Positions 7,714 through 16,024 are shown, numbered from the stretch's first letter. The stretch is DNA of 64,000 bases from an uncultured Prochlorococcus sp. (GCF_902616385.1 NZ_CACMSM010000003.1:36355-100354), one strand, 5' to 3'. Program-made: numbers and translations. Notes: generated by a model not told the origin, from the letters alone.

Positions 7714-8460
7714 ATGCAGAATCTTGTATCAAAAAAAGAAGAGGAAAGAAGATTAAAAGCTTTAGCAGAATATAGGATTTTGGGAACCAAGCCAGAATCA
7801 TGTTATGACGATATTACAAAAATTGCTGCTACAACCTGTAATGTGCCTATTTCTTTAATGACTTTGGTAGATAAAGATAAACAATGGTTTAAATCCAAAA
7901 TAGGACTTCAAATATCAGAAACTAGAAGAGATTGGTCTTTTTGTACCCATGCAATAAAAGAAAATAGTCCATTAATCATTCATGATGCTTTCCAAGATGA
8001 AAGATTTATAAATAATCCATTGGTAATAGGAGACCCCAAGATTCGTTTTTATGCAGGTTTTCCCCTTAGAAATAGTGATGGTAATAAACTTGGAACTCTT
8101 TGTGTAATAGATAGAAAGCCAGGAAATCTAACTACACAACAATTCAATATTATGGAATTATTATCCAAGCAAATAGTTTCATTTTTAGAGCTTAGAAAAA
8201 AGTCATTGAACTTGCTAGATGCATTGTCTAACTTGCACAAACAGGAAGGTATTTTATCTGTCTGTTCATATTGCAGAGAAGTGAAAAATAAGGAGGGCGA
8301 TTGGATGCATTTAGAAAAATATCTTTCGAAAATTAGTGATATTAGATTCAGTCATGGGGTTTGTGATAATTGTATGGAAAAACATTTCCCAGATGTAATC
8401 GAAGTATGGAATAAAAAGGATTTTTTTGAAGATGGCCAGAAAAGGTATTTAGAGTCTTAG
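7714..8460 (+). CDS. GAF-domain protein with C-terminal Cys4 motif
   Basis: A 248-aa protein. Residues about 12-165 form a GAF domain of the type found in bacterial sensory proteins: LxxYRILGTxPE start, ISLMTLVDKDKQWFKS, FCTHAI, then FYAGFPLRNSDGNKLGTLCV. A short linker (LLDALSNLHKQEG) leads to a C-terminal module with C184-x2-C187 and C217-x2-C220 plus H215 (SVCSYCREVKNKEGDW ... FSHGVCDNCMEKHFPD). This tail resembles the CSYCKKI..GYW ... SHGICPEC segment seen after sensor domains in other bacterial signalling proteins and may bind a metal. No kinase, GGDEF or DNA-binding output domain is present. Confidence 0.88.
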   Translation: MQNLVSKKEEERRLKALAEYRILGTKPESCYDDITKIAATTCNVPISLMTLVDKDKQWFKSKIGLQISETRRDWSFCTHAIKENSPLIIHDAFQDERFINNPLVIGDPKIRFYAGFPLRNSDGNKLGTLCVIDRKPGNLTTQQFNIMELLSKQIVSFLELRKKSLNLLDALSNLHKQEGILSVCSYCREVKNKEGDWMHLEKYLSKISDIRFSHGVCDNCMEKHFPDVIEVWNKKDFFEDGQKRYLES

Positions 8461-8547
8461 ATTTAATACCTTGCTTTTAAGTTTTTAATTTATTTCTAAA
8501 CAAATTCTTCATTTGGTGGTTAGGATTGTAAAAATTTTGACTTAAAC

Positions 8548-9033
8548 ATGTTACTAGGAACTTTATTAACAGGTGAAATTGCTAAAAGTGCATTAGTAGC
8601 ATATGTTCATTACTTAGGAATTATTTTGTGTTTCGGTTCTCTTTTGTTTGAAAGATTGACTCTCAAAGTAGGTCTTAATAGAAATGAGACGATCTCAATG
8701 ATAATTGCAGATGTGGTTTATGGTTTGGCAGGAGTTGCAATATTAGTTACTGGGATTTTGCGTGTTAAGTATTTTGGTCAAGGAGGTGATTTCTATACAG
8801 GTAACCCTGTGTTTTGGATAAAAGTTTCTCTTTACATTCTGGTGGGATTACTTTCTTTATACCCAACAACAACATATATCTTATGGGCTATTCCATTAAG
8901 TAAAAATAAATTACCTGAAATATCTGAGAATCTAGTTAAGAGGTTCAGACTCATCATTACTACTGAATTAGTAGGCTTTGCAACAATACCGTTGTTTGCC
9001 ACTCTTATGGCTAGAGGTGTAGGTTTAGGTTGA
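8548..9033 (+). CDS. DUF2214 family membrane protein
   Basis: A 161-aa protein with four predicted membrane helices. Its N-terminal helix contains HYLGIILCFGSLLFERLTLK, and the middle has VYGLAGVAILVTGILRVKYFGQG, both typical of cyanobacterial DUF2214 proteins. Function unknown. The stop overlaps the TTG start of the next gene (ttga), so the two are probably translationally coupled. Confidence 0.85.
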   Translation: MLLGTLLTGEIAKSALVAYVHYLGIILCFGSLLFERLTLKVGLNRNETISMIIADVVYGLAGVAILVTGILRVKYFGQGGDFYTGNPVFWIKVSLYILVGLLSLYPTTTYILWAIPLSKNKLPEISENLVKRFRLIITTELVGFATIPLFATLMARGVGLG

Positions 9034-9566
9034 AAAATTTATTTCTAGAAAGAAATTGTTTAATAAGTACTAACAAACTATATAGATGGAGTTTAAGTTA
9101 TAAGATTTCTAAATCTACAAAGGAAATTATTTTTATTGGTTTAAATCCCTCATTATCGGATGAAGTTTTCTTAGATAATACAACAAAAAAGATAATCAAA
9201 ATTTCGAAAAACAATAATTATGGCAAAGTAAAATTAATAAATCTATTTGCTCTTATTTCAAGCAAACCAGAAAAACTTTTTAATCACAAAAATCCTGTGG
9301 GTAATCTAAACAATAATCATATTAATAAAAACTTAAAACACTGGTCTGAAAATAAAAATTGTGATTTATGGTTAGGTTGGGGTAACAAAGGGAAATTTCT
9401 GAATAGAAATAAAAAAATATCAAAAAAAATAATGCAATATAACTTAATTAGGAAAAATAATTTTGATAATTCTCTGGGACCGCTTTTAATTAAGAAAACA
9501 ATCAAAGATAATCCAATACATCCTCTATACTGTTCTGATAATTCCATCCTCCAATCTTATTTTTAG
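9030..9566 (+). CDS. DUF1643 family protein
   Basis: A 178-aa basic protein starting with TTG inside the previous stop codon. It follows the DUF1643 pattern: an N-terminal YRWSLSY block, IIFIGLNPSLSDEVFLDNTT (about residues 34-53), VKLINLFALISSKPE (about 72-86), the WLGWGNKGKF loop and the C-terminal DNPIHPLY. DUF1643 proteins occur in phages and bacteria; their activity is unknown, although the NPS-D and WG blocks look like an enzyme active site. Confidence 0.82.
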   Translation: MKNLFLERNCLISTNKLYRWSLSYKISKSTKEIIFIGLNPSLSDEVFLDNTTKKIIKISKNNNYGKVKLINLFALISSKPEKLFNHKNPVGNLNNNHINKNLKHWSENKNCDLWLGWGNKGKFLNRNKKISKKIMQYNLIRKNNFDNSLGPLLIKKTIKDNPIHPLYCSDNSILQSYF

Positions 9567-9648
9567 GTAGTAAGGCTCAAATGCAAACCAGCATTTTTAG
9601 CTATTCCATTAAATATGTGTTAACTTCTATTTGTTAAGTTAACCTTAT

Positions 9649-9777
9649 ATGAAAATTTCAAAGCAACTAAATAAACTAAAAAACTTGAATGTTGAGGCAG
9701 AAAAATGTTCTACGAGAGAAGAAGCAAAAAAAATAATTAATAAAGCAAATAAAGCACAAAGTAAAATTAACAAATAA
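9649..9777 (+). CDS. Small lysine-rich helical protein (42 aa)
   Basis: ATG at 9649. A highly charged, fully helical peptide (MKISKQLNKLKNLNVEAEKC, then STREEAKKIINKANKAQSKINK). The heptad-like hydrophobic spacing suggests an amphipathic helical hairpin. No family recognised. Confidence 0.5.
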   Translation: MKISKQLNKLKNLNVEAEKCSTREEAKKIINKANKAQSKINK

Positions 9778-9862
9778 ATAAAAAGTAATTTCACTTATTT
9801 ATAATTTATAATATTCAAATATTTAATTTAAACAAATACACCATATTTATTTACTAGTAATA

Positions 9863-10594
9863 ATGTCTTTTAAAATAATTAAAATAAGGAAATCTCACGA
9901 AAGATTTAAATCGACTAGAGAATGGCTAAATTCGATGCATTCATTTTCTTTCGCAGAGCATAGAGATCCAAAATGGGATAATTTTGGGAAAATTAGAGTT
10001 ATAAACGAAGATATTATTTCTCCTAATGCAGGATTTAATACACATTCTCATGCAAATATGGAAATAATTACTGTTGTAACAAAAGGAGCAATAACTCATA
10101 GAGACTCGTTAAATAATCTTGGAAAAATTCACAAAGATGAAGTACAAGTTATGTCTGCAGGTACAGGAATCTCTCATAGCGAGAAGAATGAAGAAAATGA
10201 GACATGTAAATTGTTCCAGATTTGGATATATCCTCAAAAAGAAAATATCAAACCCCGGTATGATCAAATTTCATTAAATGAAAAGTTGTGGGATAATCTT
10301 ATTTTTAATTACAAAGACGTAAAAAATAATAACCTTTTTCTAAATCAAAGTATCTCTTTATGGCGTTGTAAATATAAGCCAATTAAAGAAAAAAAATTGC
10401 CATTAAAAATCGATAAATATAATTGGATACAAATAATAGAAGGTAATCTTTTATTAAAAAGTAAAGACTCTAATTCAAATATATGTCTTGAATCTGGAGA
10501 TGGCTTGGGTTTTGAAGTTAATTATTATGATGATGTCTCTATAGATACTGAAAAAGAACTAGATTTTCTCTTATTTTCGATGCCTTCTTTGTAA
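9863..10594 (+). CDS. Pirin-like cupin protein
   Basis: A 243-aa bicupin with the pirin/YhhW signature: R-x-x-W-L-x-S-x-H-S-F-S-F (about residues 19-31) and an N-terminal cupin with metal-binding candidates H61 and H63 (THSHANMEIITVV) and H105 and E107 (GTGISHSEKNE), the four ligands of the family. The C-terminal cupin lacks them. Bacterial members often have quercetinase or redox-sensor activity; the in vivo role here is unknown. The length fits the YhhW subgroup. Confidence 0.88.
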   Translation: MSFKIIKIRKSHERFKSTREWLNSMHSFSFAEHRDPKWDNFGKIRVINEDIISPNAGFNTHSHANMEIITVVTKGAITHRDSLNNLGKIHKDEVQVMSAGTGISHSEKNEENETCKLFQIWIYPQKENIKPRYDQISLNEKLWDNLIFNYKDVKNNNLFLNQSISLWRCKYKPIKEKKLPLKIDKYNWIQIIEGNLLLKSKDSNSNICLESGDGLGFEVNYYDDVSIDTEKELDFLLFSMPSL

Positions 10595-10607
10595 TTTATA
10601 CGTAACT

Positions 10608-10922
10608 TTACCCATCAAAACCTTTATTAAATGCATTTAAAGCTTGCAAAGCCATATTAAGGTGAACTTCCATAGCACCAAGAGCAATTAAAGAATTCGG
10701 TGATTTATCTTTTAGTAAATTCTCTTTTCTTTTTGATAACTCATTAACTACTTTCTTAGTTGAAGCTTCCCAAGTGTTTATCAACTCTTCAAATTCTCTT
10801 TTTTCGGGACTTTCTATTTCTGCTAATTCATCAGAAAAATGAGAATCTTTTTGTGCCTTAAGCATCAAGAAACTTAATTTTTTATGACTTATTGCTTGAG
10901 GTAAATTGTTAGATTCACTCAT
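10608..10922 (-). CDS. Hypothetical soluble helical protein (104 aa)
   Basis: Polar, helix-rich protein with no cysteine or membrane segment (KLSFLMLKAQKDSHFSDELA; EFEELINTWEASTKKVVNEL; a hydrophobic C-terminal ALGAMEVHLNMALQALNAFN helix). No family recognised. It ends 13 bp from the pirin gene (convergent) and lies downstream of murD on the same strand, with a 100-bp gap containing an unusual GC-rich hairpin. Confidence 0.7.
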   Translation of the reverse strand: MSESNNLPQAISHKKLSFLMLKAQKDSHFSDELAEIESPEKREFEELINTWEASTKKVVNELSKRKENLLKDKSPNSLIALGAMEVHLNMALQALNAFNKGFDG

Positions 10923-10973
10923 TACTAGTAGTTAATTTATAATCAAAATCTAACTAATTAAGTGAATATTAGC

Positions 10974-11001
10974 TAGGGGGGAACGGTTGTGATGACCGAC
11001 C
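10974..11001. other. GC-rich hairpin island between murD and the 10608 gene
   Basis: Within about 100 bp of AT-rich spacer, the segment from taggggggaacgg to gatgaccgacc is strikingly GC-rich. CGGT (10984-10987) pairs with ACCG (10995-10998) around a 7-nt loop. No T-run follows on either strand, so it is not a standard intrinsic terminator. It may be a small RNA segment or leader element; function unknown. Confidence 0.4.
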
Positions 11002-11022
11002 TGAAAATTACGAAATGATACT

Positions 11023-12438
11023 TTAACAAAAAATGGATTTATTAACCTTTAATTTTTCACTTATTAGTTTCTTGAAATAATCTCCACGCTCTTCATAATT
11101 TTTAAATTGATCAAAACTAGAGCATGAAGGTGAGAATAATAATGTTCCAACCCTATTATTGCGTAAATAATTAAAAACAAAATTTAAAAGCTCTTTTAGT
11201 TCTGAAAATTCAAAAATATTTTTTTTAAATCCTTCATTAATAAGCGCCATTTTTAGGACTTTTGAGCTTTCTCCAAAAAGGAAAACACATTTAACTTTTT
11301 TCTCTAAAACTTTTATCCACTCACTATATTCATTCCCTTTTAATCTACCCCCAGCAATGATTATTATTTGACCTTCAATTGAATTTATTCCTGCAATAGA
11401 TGAGTCAAAATTTGTAGCTTTACTATCATTAATTATTTCCAGATCATTATTTTTATAAATTGTTTCCATCCTATGGGGTAATTGTTTGTAATTAGATAAA
11501 GAATCTTTAATCTTCCTCCCAGATAATCCAACTTTTCTAGCTGCTGCAATTACCAATAAAAGATTTTGAAGATTATGCATTCCTTTTAAAGAAAAATGTT
11601 CAAGTTTGAATAATTTCTTTCCTCTCTCAACAATGTATGCTTTATCATCTATCCAATAATCGCATTGAATAAAATTTGATTTATCGAAACTAGTTGTTAT
11701 CCAAACCCCACTTGATAGCGAACTGTAATGATTTCTAAGATTTTTATCGTCATAATTATAAATTCTAAAATCAGATTTTTCTAGCAAGCTTTTTTTTATA
11801 TTGAAATAGTTTTCAAGTGTTTTATGTCTTTCAAGATGATCTTCTGTGAAGGTTGTCCATATTCCAATATTAGGTGTTACTTCTGGGGATATTTCTATTT
11901 GATAACTGCTTAATTCAGCTACAACCCAATCAATTTTTTCATGTTTTTTGGAGTGAGCATATTTACATAAAGGTGTACCAATATTGCCAGCAAAAGGAGC
12001 ATTTAATCCAGTATCACAGAGTATATGGCTTAGTAGATGAGTAACAGTAGTCTTGCCATTAGTGCCAGTAATACCTATCCAATTTGTGTCTTTTAAAATT
12101 TCCCATGCAACATTAATTTCTCCAATTACTTTAATTCCCTTTTTTTTTAATTTAATAATCGTTTTATGGTCATAAGGTATTGATGGACTTACAACAACAG
12201 ATTCGATCTCTTTCACAAAAGGTTGAATTTTTTCAAATACAAACTCTTTATTCAAAGAAACTTGTATATTAAGCTCTTCTAATACTGTTTTTCTTTCTGA
12301 GAATTCTATCCCATCTTTATTTTCCCAAACAATTACTCTCTTATTGATGCTTCTCAAATACTTGGCAGCCCAAAATCCCGATTTACCTAATCCAATTACA
12401 AGATTAATGTTTCCTTTATTAAGATGATTATCTATCAT
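11023..12438 (-). CDS. murD: UDP-N-acetylmuramoyl-L-alanine--D-glutamate ligase
   Basis: Cytoplasmic Mur ligase adding D-Glu to UDP-MurNAc-L-Ala in peptidoglycan synthesis. The N-terminal domain has [17 protein letters not shown]; the ATP-binding loop [10 protein letters not shown] is near residue 125; later come [17 protein letters not shown], the [10 protein letters not shown] segment and INDSKATN, all typical of MurD. An upstream in-frame ATG at 12486 would add 16 residues; I prefer the ATG at 12438 because family homology begins just after it and the extra N-terminus looks like spacer. The length (471 aa) fits. It is isolated from the other wall genes at 61-64 kb. Confidence 0.93.
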   Translation of the reverse strand: MIDNHLNKGNINLVIGLGKSGFWAAKYLRSINKRVIVWENKDGIEFSERKTVLEELNIQVSLNKEFVFEKIQPFVKEIESVVVSPSIPYDHKTIIKLKKKGIKVIGEINVAWEILKDTNWIGITGTNGKTTVTHLLSHILCDTGLNAPFAGNIGTPLCKYAHSKKHEKIDWVVAELSSYQIEISPEVTPNIGIWTTFTEDHLERHKTLENYFNIKKSLLEKSDFRIYNYDDKNLRNHYSSLSSGVWITTSFDKSNFIQCDYWIDDKAYIVERGKKLFKLEHFSLKGMHNLQNLLLVIAAARKVGLSGRKIKDSLSNYKQLPHRMETIYKNNDLEIINDSKATNFDSSIAGINSIEGQIIIIAGGRLKGNEYSEWIKVLEKKVKCVFLFGESSKVLKMALINEGFKKNIFEFSELKELLNFVFNYLRNNRVGTLLFSPSCSSFDQFKNYEERGDYFKKLISEKLKVNKSIFC

Positions 12439-12538
12439 TAAATTTATAATTGAATTTATATTAATTGTGTTTAAGGGGTAATTCAATCATGAGATCTTTC
12501 TTCAGTATTTGTAGTATTCGCCAAAGAAAAATTAATTA

Positions 12539-12805
12539 ATGGAAGAAAATACTGCAAAATATTGGTTCTCTTGGTTTTATGAAAAGTGGGAGGAAAATGC
12601 TCCAGGTGAATTAATTGAAAAGGGTTTAACTCCGTCTCAGATTGCTGAGCGCTTTGTTAATGAAAACCATGATAGTTTTATTGAATTGTCAAAAAAAATT
12701 GATGAAAAAAATTATGATGCCTTAACAGAATTTATGAAGCTCTCAGAGAGTGAATTACATATCTTGAAGTATTTTCTAAAGTTAGTAAAAATGAAAAATT
12801 TATAA
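12539..12805 (+). CDS. Small acidic helical protein, paralogue of the one at 1773
   Basis: An 88-aa soluble protein: an aromatic start (YWFSWFYEKWEENAPGELIE), then GLTPSQIAERFVNENHDSF, an acidic helix, and LTEFMKLSESELHILKYFLK. The same order of blocks is found in the 105-aa protein at 1773-2090, so the two form a small family within this window. Function unknown. Its 3' end overlaps the convergent dehydrogenase gene by 6 bp. Confidence 0.75.
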   Translation: MEENTAKYWFSWFYEKWEENAPGELIEKGLTPSQIAERFVNENHDSFIELSKKIDEKNYDALTEFMKLSESELHILKYFLKLVKMKNL

Positions 12806-13729
12806 GAAGTTACTAAGTATTTCAAGGCTTTTTACCCATAAATTTTTTCTTTCTTTTTTACTCATAGCGAAAGGAGAAGTAGGGGATAGTTTTGGATGTC
12901 CTCTGAAATTAAATCTAGGACCATAATGGTCGCCGCCTCTTGCATCTGGAGAAGTAGCTGCAAAAAGTTGAGGTAAAGCACCCATCTCAGCAGTTTGAAA
13001 AATAGGGCTAAATAATTCCAAGGAGAAAATTTCTAATGGACTAGGGTTAGGTTTTTGAGCAGTAAAGAGATTTGTTTTTGCAATTCCTGGGTGAGCAGCT
13101 AAAGAAAGTATATTTTTGTGCTTTAAGTTTTCATTTAGTTCCAAAGCAAACATTACATTTGCCAATTTGCTATTGGAGTAAGATTCCCATTTGTTGTAAT
13201 AGTTCTCAGCTTTAAGATCTTTCCAACCAACTTTGCCAAAAAATTGTGCTCCAGAAGTAACCGTCACTATTCTAGAGTCTTCTTTTTTTTCAATAATTGG
13301 AAGTAGCTTTAGGGTCAAAAGCATGTGAGCTAGATGATTAACTGCAAATTGTATTTCATATCCCTGGGCACTAAGAGTTTTAGGCGGATGCATAATGCCT
13401 GCATTATTAATTAGTAAATCTAAATTTTCAAAATTATCAGAAATTTTCGACTGAACTTCAACAATATTTTTTAAATCTGATAAATCTAATTCTAAAGGTG
13501 TAAATAATCCTTCAGGATTAAGACCTTTAAGTTTTTTGATAGTTTGATTAGCTTTTTCAAGCGATCTACAAGCTATTACAACATGAGCATTTTTTTCTGC
13601 TAAGGCCTTTGCAGTGTAGTATCCAAGGCCGCTATTCGCACCAGTGATTAGCGCTGTTTTACCTGTAAGGTTTGGAATATTAGATGTTCCCCAGTTAGAG
13701 ATTTTAGGTCTTGAAATAGTGGCAGTCAT
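12800..13729 (-). CDS. Short-chain dehydrogenase/reductase
   Basis: A 309-aa classical SDR. Cofactor motif TGANSGLG at residues 29-36, NNAG at 108-111, a catalytic Ser in VTSGA near 159, and Y184-x3-K188 (YSNSK). R55 after the second strand (ACRS) suggests NADP(H) preference. The C-terminal half resembles the retinol-dehydrogenase / protochlorophyllide-reductase-like branch of SDRs, but LPOR-specific features are not evident, so I leave the substrate open. Confidence 0.87.
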   Translation of the reverse strand: MTATISRPKISNWGTSNIPNLTGKTALITGANSGLGYYTAKALAEKNAHVVIACRSLEKANQTIKKLKGLNPEGLFTPLELDLSDLKNIVEVQSKISDNFENLDLLINNAGIMHPPKTLSAQGYEIQFAVNHLAHMLLTLKLLPIIEKKEDSRIVTVTSGAQFFGKVGWKDLKAENYYNKWESYSNSKLANVMFALELNENLKHKNILSLAAHPGIAKTNLFTAQKPNPSPLEIFSLELFSPIFQTAEMGALPQLFAATSPDARGGDHYGPRFNFRGHPKLSPTSPFAMSKKERKNLWVKSLEILSNFL

Positions 13730-13837
13730 TTAGTAATCCTGCAAATTGATTTGGAATTTAACCAAAATTTAGTTACTTTTCCACTGTAAATACTGGAAGT
13801 CAGTATCGTGAGCTCTTATTGAAGGTACTATTGAATG

Positions 13838-14587
13838 TTATTTTTCAATTGCATATTGCCATTCGTTATTTTGAGATAAACTTTTCTCTCTAAGTAACTG
13901 TAATTTCCTACTATTTATTTTTATAACTATCCCATTAGTTGGGTATTTCGCAAATATTTTTTTCTCTAACCAATGTTTTTTATATATTTGGATTTCGCTT
14001 GTATGATTTGTGAAGTAACTGTCAGGGGTGCTAAAGCCACATTTTTTAAGATAGTTAAGGGTTTCGTATTGATTAAGTCTTCCATTAAGTATTTGGAAAC
14101 AGCAAAGGCGGAGACTTTCTCCAATCCCTTTCTTATCATTGAGGTATTTTCTTGTAATTCTTTGGGAAATGCCGGCAACTTGGTTTGTAGCGTATAGTTC
14201 ACCTCTAATTTGAAAATCTCGTTTGATAGGAATACAATCGGGGACATTTTTAATTTGTTTAATTTTGCTTGAGACATCAAATCCTTTTTTTGTAATAGCT
14301 TTATTAAACTTGCCATCTATATATCTAATTGCAATAGCACAGCCATCAATTTTTGGTTGAATGCTTAATCTTGTTTTTGATAATAAACTTTCACAAAATT
14401 CTTTATAGTTTTCTTTAGCTAATTTTGGCAAAAGTTTATTATTTTTTTGATTAAAGTAGTCAGGCTTTGGATCAACAGGAATAAAGAGTTTTTCAAGTTG
14501 CTTAAATGCATTATCCGAAATTATACCTTTACCTATTCTGTATTGTTCATCCAGATACTTAACATCTCTCACTAATAAATTATTCAT
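13838..14587 (-). CDS. Standalone NAD-dependent DNA ligase-like adenylation domain
   Basis: A 249-aa protein resembling only the N-terminal part of LigA. Residues about 8-35 look like a reduced domain Ia (YLDEQYRIGKGIISDNAF). K79-I-D-G82 is the nucleotidyltransferase motif I with the candidate adenylated lysine. KAITKKGFD (about 94-102) resembles motif around TRGDG, QIRGELY is motif III-like, and NGIVIKIN plus the final EWQYAIEK resemble motifs IV and V. The OB-fold, zinc finger, HhH and BRCT domains of LigA (usually about 670 aa in total) are absent. It probably forms or binds an AMP adduct; ligation activity is doubtful. A normal ligA should exist elsewhere in the genome. Confidence 0.82.
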   Translation of the reverse strand: MNNLLVRDVKYLDEQYRIGKGIISDNAFKQLEKLFIPVDPKPDYFNQKNNKLLPKLAKENYKEFCESLLSKTRLSIQPKIDGCAIAIRYIDGKFNKAITKKGFDVSSKIKQIKNVPDCIPIKRDFQIRGELYATNQVAGISQRITRKYLNDKKGIGESLRLCCFQILNGRLNQYETLNYLKKCGFSTPDSYFTNHTSEIQIYKKHWLEKKIFAKYPTNGIVIKINSRKLQLLREKSLSQNNEWQYAIEK

Positions 14588-14863
14588 AATAATTTTGATA
14601 AATATTTAAAAATCTTTTAGAAAAAATCAATAAATAAAGATTTGAAAATTAAAATTAGATCTAAAAAGTAATTGACAACTAAATATCCTCCTACGGAGAG
14701 AGCGATTTAAGAGTATAAAATGTACAGATCAAACGCTTAAATTAAATACTTCAATCAAACATATTTACTTAAAAGTGAAATAGAAAATTTTAAGGATTAA
14801 TTTGCAGGCAAATTTTTGAAATTTCTATCAATACAAAAAAAAATTTTTTAAAGTATTGAGAAA
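14588..14863. promoter_or_regulatory. Shared divergent intergenic region, ligase-like / photolyase-like genes
   Basis: A 276-bp AT-rich gap separates two divergent start codons and presumably holds both promoters. It contains TTGACA at 14672-14677, a small inverted repeat CTCC-TAC-GGAG (14688-14698) and TATAAAAT at about 14714. The TTGACA-to-TATAAA spacing is too long for one sigma-70 promoter, so I do not call a specific promoter. No small ORF is convincing. Confidence 0.4.
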
Positions 14864-16024
14864 ATGTCATTTTTATTAAAAGCTCAAAATACCTGGGAAA
14901 ATTTTGCGAAATACAAAATTAATGATTATGCAAAATTAAGAAATTTTGATTTTGGGCCAAATAATGAAAGTTCAGTTTCAAAATTATCGCCTTTCATTAC
15001 TCATAGAATATTATCGGAATATGATCTAATTCATGATGTTAAAAGTAAGTACAAAATCAAAAATTCAACTAAATTTGTTGAAGAAATATTTTGGAGAGTT
15101 TACTGGAAAGGGTGGATGGAAAATAGACCTAAAGTTTGGAGAAATTTTATTTCAGAAAACAATTTCGATTTTGATTATGAGCTATATGAAAGTGCAATTA
15201 ATGGCAATACAAAATTAGATTTTTTTAATTCTTGGGTCCATGAATTAAAGCAGTACAACTATTTGCATAACCATACAAGAATGTGGTTTGCGAGTACTTG
15301 GATATTTAATTTAGGCCTCCCATGGCAATTGGGAGCAAAGTTTTTCTTTAAATATCTTTTTGATGGAGATGCTTCATCTAATCTCCTTAGCTGGAGATGG
15401 GTCGGAGGATTGCAAACGAAGGGAAAACAATATCTTTTTTCATCATCAAACCTTAAAAAGTTTTCAAATAATAGATTTAATGTAGAAAAAATAAGTAATC
15501 AACAAATTTTTCTTGAAGAATCTAATCAAATACCATTTGAAGATGAGATTTATAAAAATGATATGGATCCTAAATCAGATAATCTTATTATGTTTGAAAA
15601 TGATCTGCACCTTGCAACCCTTAAAAATTTACTTCCAAGCTATAAAAAAGTATTTATTATCCTTTTAAAAAATGAACAAAGACAAATTAAATTGTCTGAA
15701 TCTGTTTTGAAATTTAAACAAGATTTGGTCTCTGAATTTGTAGAGCAATTTGATAATGTTGTACAGATTGATCCTAATTCACTGGAAAATACTTTTAAAA
15801 ATACCAACGAAATAGACATTATTTATCCTGGAGTGGGAGAAAATTATGATTTCATAACTGAGTTTAAAAATTTACACCATAAAAAAATTTTTAATCTTGT
15901 GAGGGATGAAGATTTATTTGCTTGGAAATTTGCTAAAAGAGGGTTTTTTAAATTTAAAGAAAATATTCCAAAAATAAATCAGAGAATATTAGAAAATTTT
16001 TCAAAAAATAAATTTTTAACTTAG
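14864..16024 (+). CDS. Photolyase/cryptochrome-like flavoprotein with N-terminal FAD domain
   Basis: A 386-aa protein. Residues 1-205 match the helical FAD-binding domain of photolyases/cryptochromes: SKLSPFITHRILSE (39-52), EEIFWRVYWKGWMEN (73-87), LHNHTRMWFASTWI (134-147), LFDGDASSNLLSWRW (165-179), then GGLQTKGKQYL. The N-terminal alpha/beta (antenna) domain that normally precedes it is missing. Instead residues about 240-370 look like an alpha/beta domain: a strand and LIMFENDLHLATL (241-253), KKVFIILL, a helix, DIIYPGVGENYDF and FNLVRDEDLFAW. This order suggests domain permutation. A flavin cofactor is likely; whether it repairs DNA or senses light is unknown. Confidence 0.85.
   Translation: MSFLLKAQNTWENFAKYKINDYAKLRNFDFGPNNESSVSKLSPFITHRILSEYDLIHDVKSKYKIKNSTKFVEEIFWRVYWKGWMENRPKVWRNFISENNFDFDYELYESAINGNTKLDFFNSWVHELKQYNYLHNHTRMWFASTWIFNLGLPWQLGAKFFFKYLFDGDASSNLLSWRWVGGLQTKGKQYLFSSSNLKKFSNNRFNVEKISNQQIFLEESNQIPFEDEIYKNDMDPKSDNLIMFENDLHLATLKNLLPSYKKVFIILLKNEQRQIKLSESVLKFKQDLVSEFVEQFDNVVQIDPNSLENTFKNTNEIDIIYPGVGENYDFITEFKNLHHKKIFNLVRDEDLFAWKFAKRGFFKFKENIPKINQRILENFSKNKFLT

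Noticed and set aside
13966..14316. 116-aa ORF in another frame within the ligase-like gene (and an antisense 74-aa ORF)
   Set aside because: I checked whether these indicated a frameshifted longer ligase; they carry no ligase motifs, whereas the 249-aa frame holds KIDG and motifs III-V continuously.
14672..14721. TTGACA ... TATAAAAT as a sigma-70 promoter for the photolyase-like gene
   Set aside because: The spacing (about 36 bp) is twice the usual 17 bp, and both boxes are common by chance in DNA this AT-rich.
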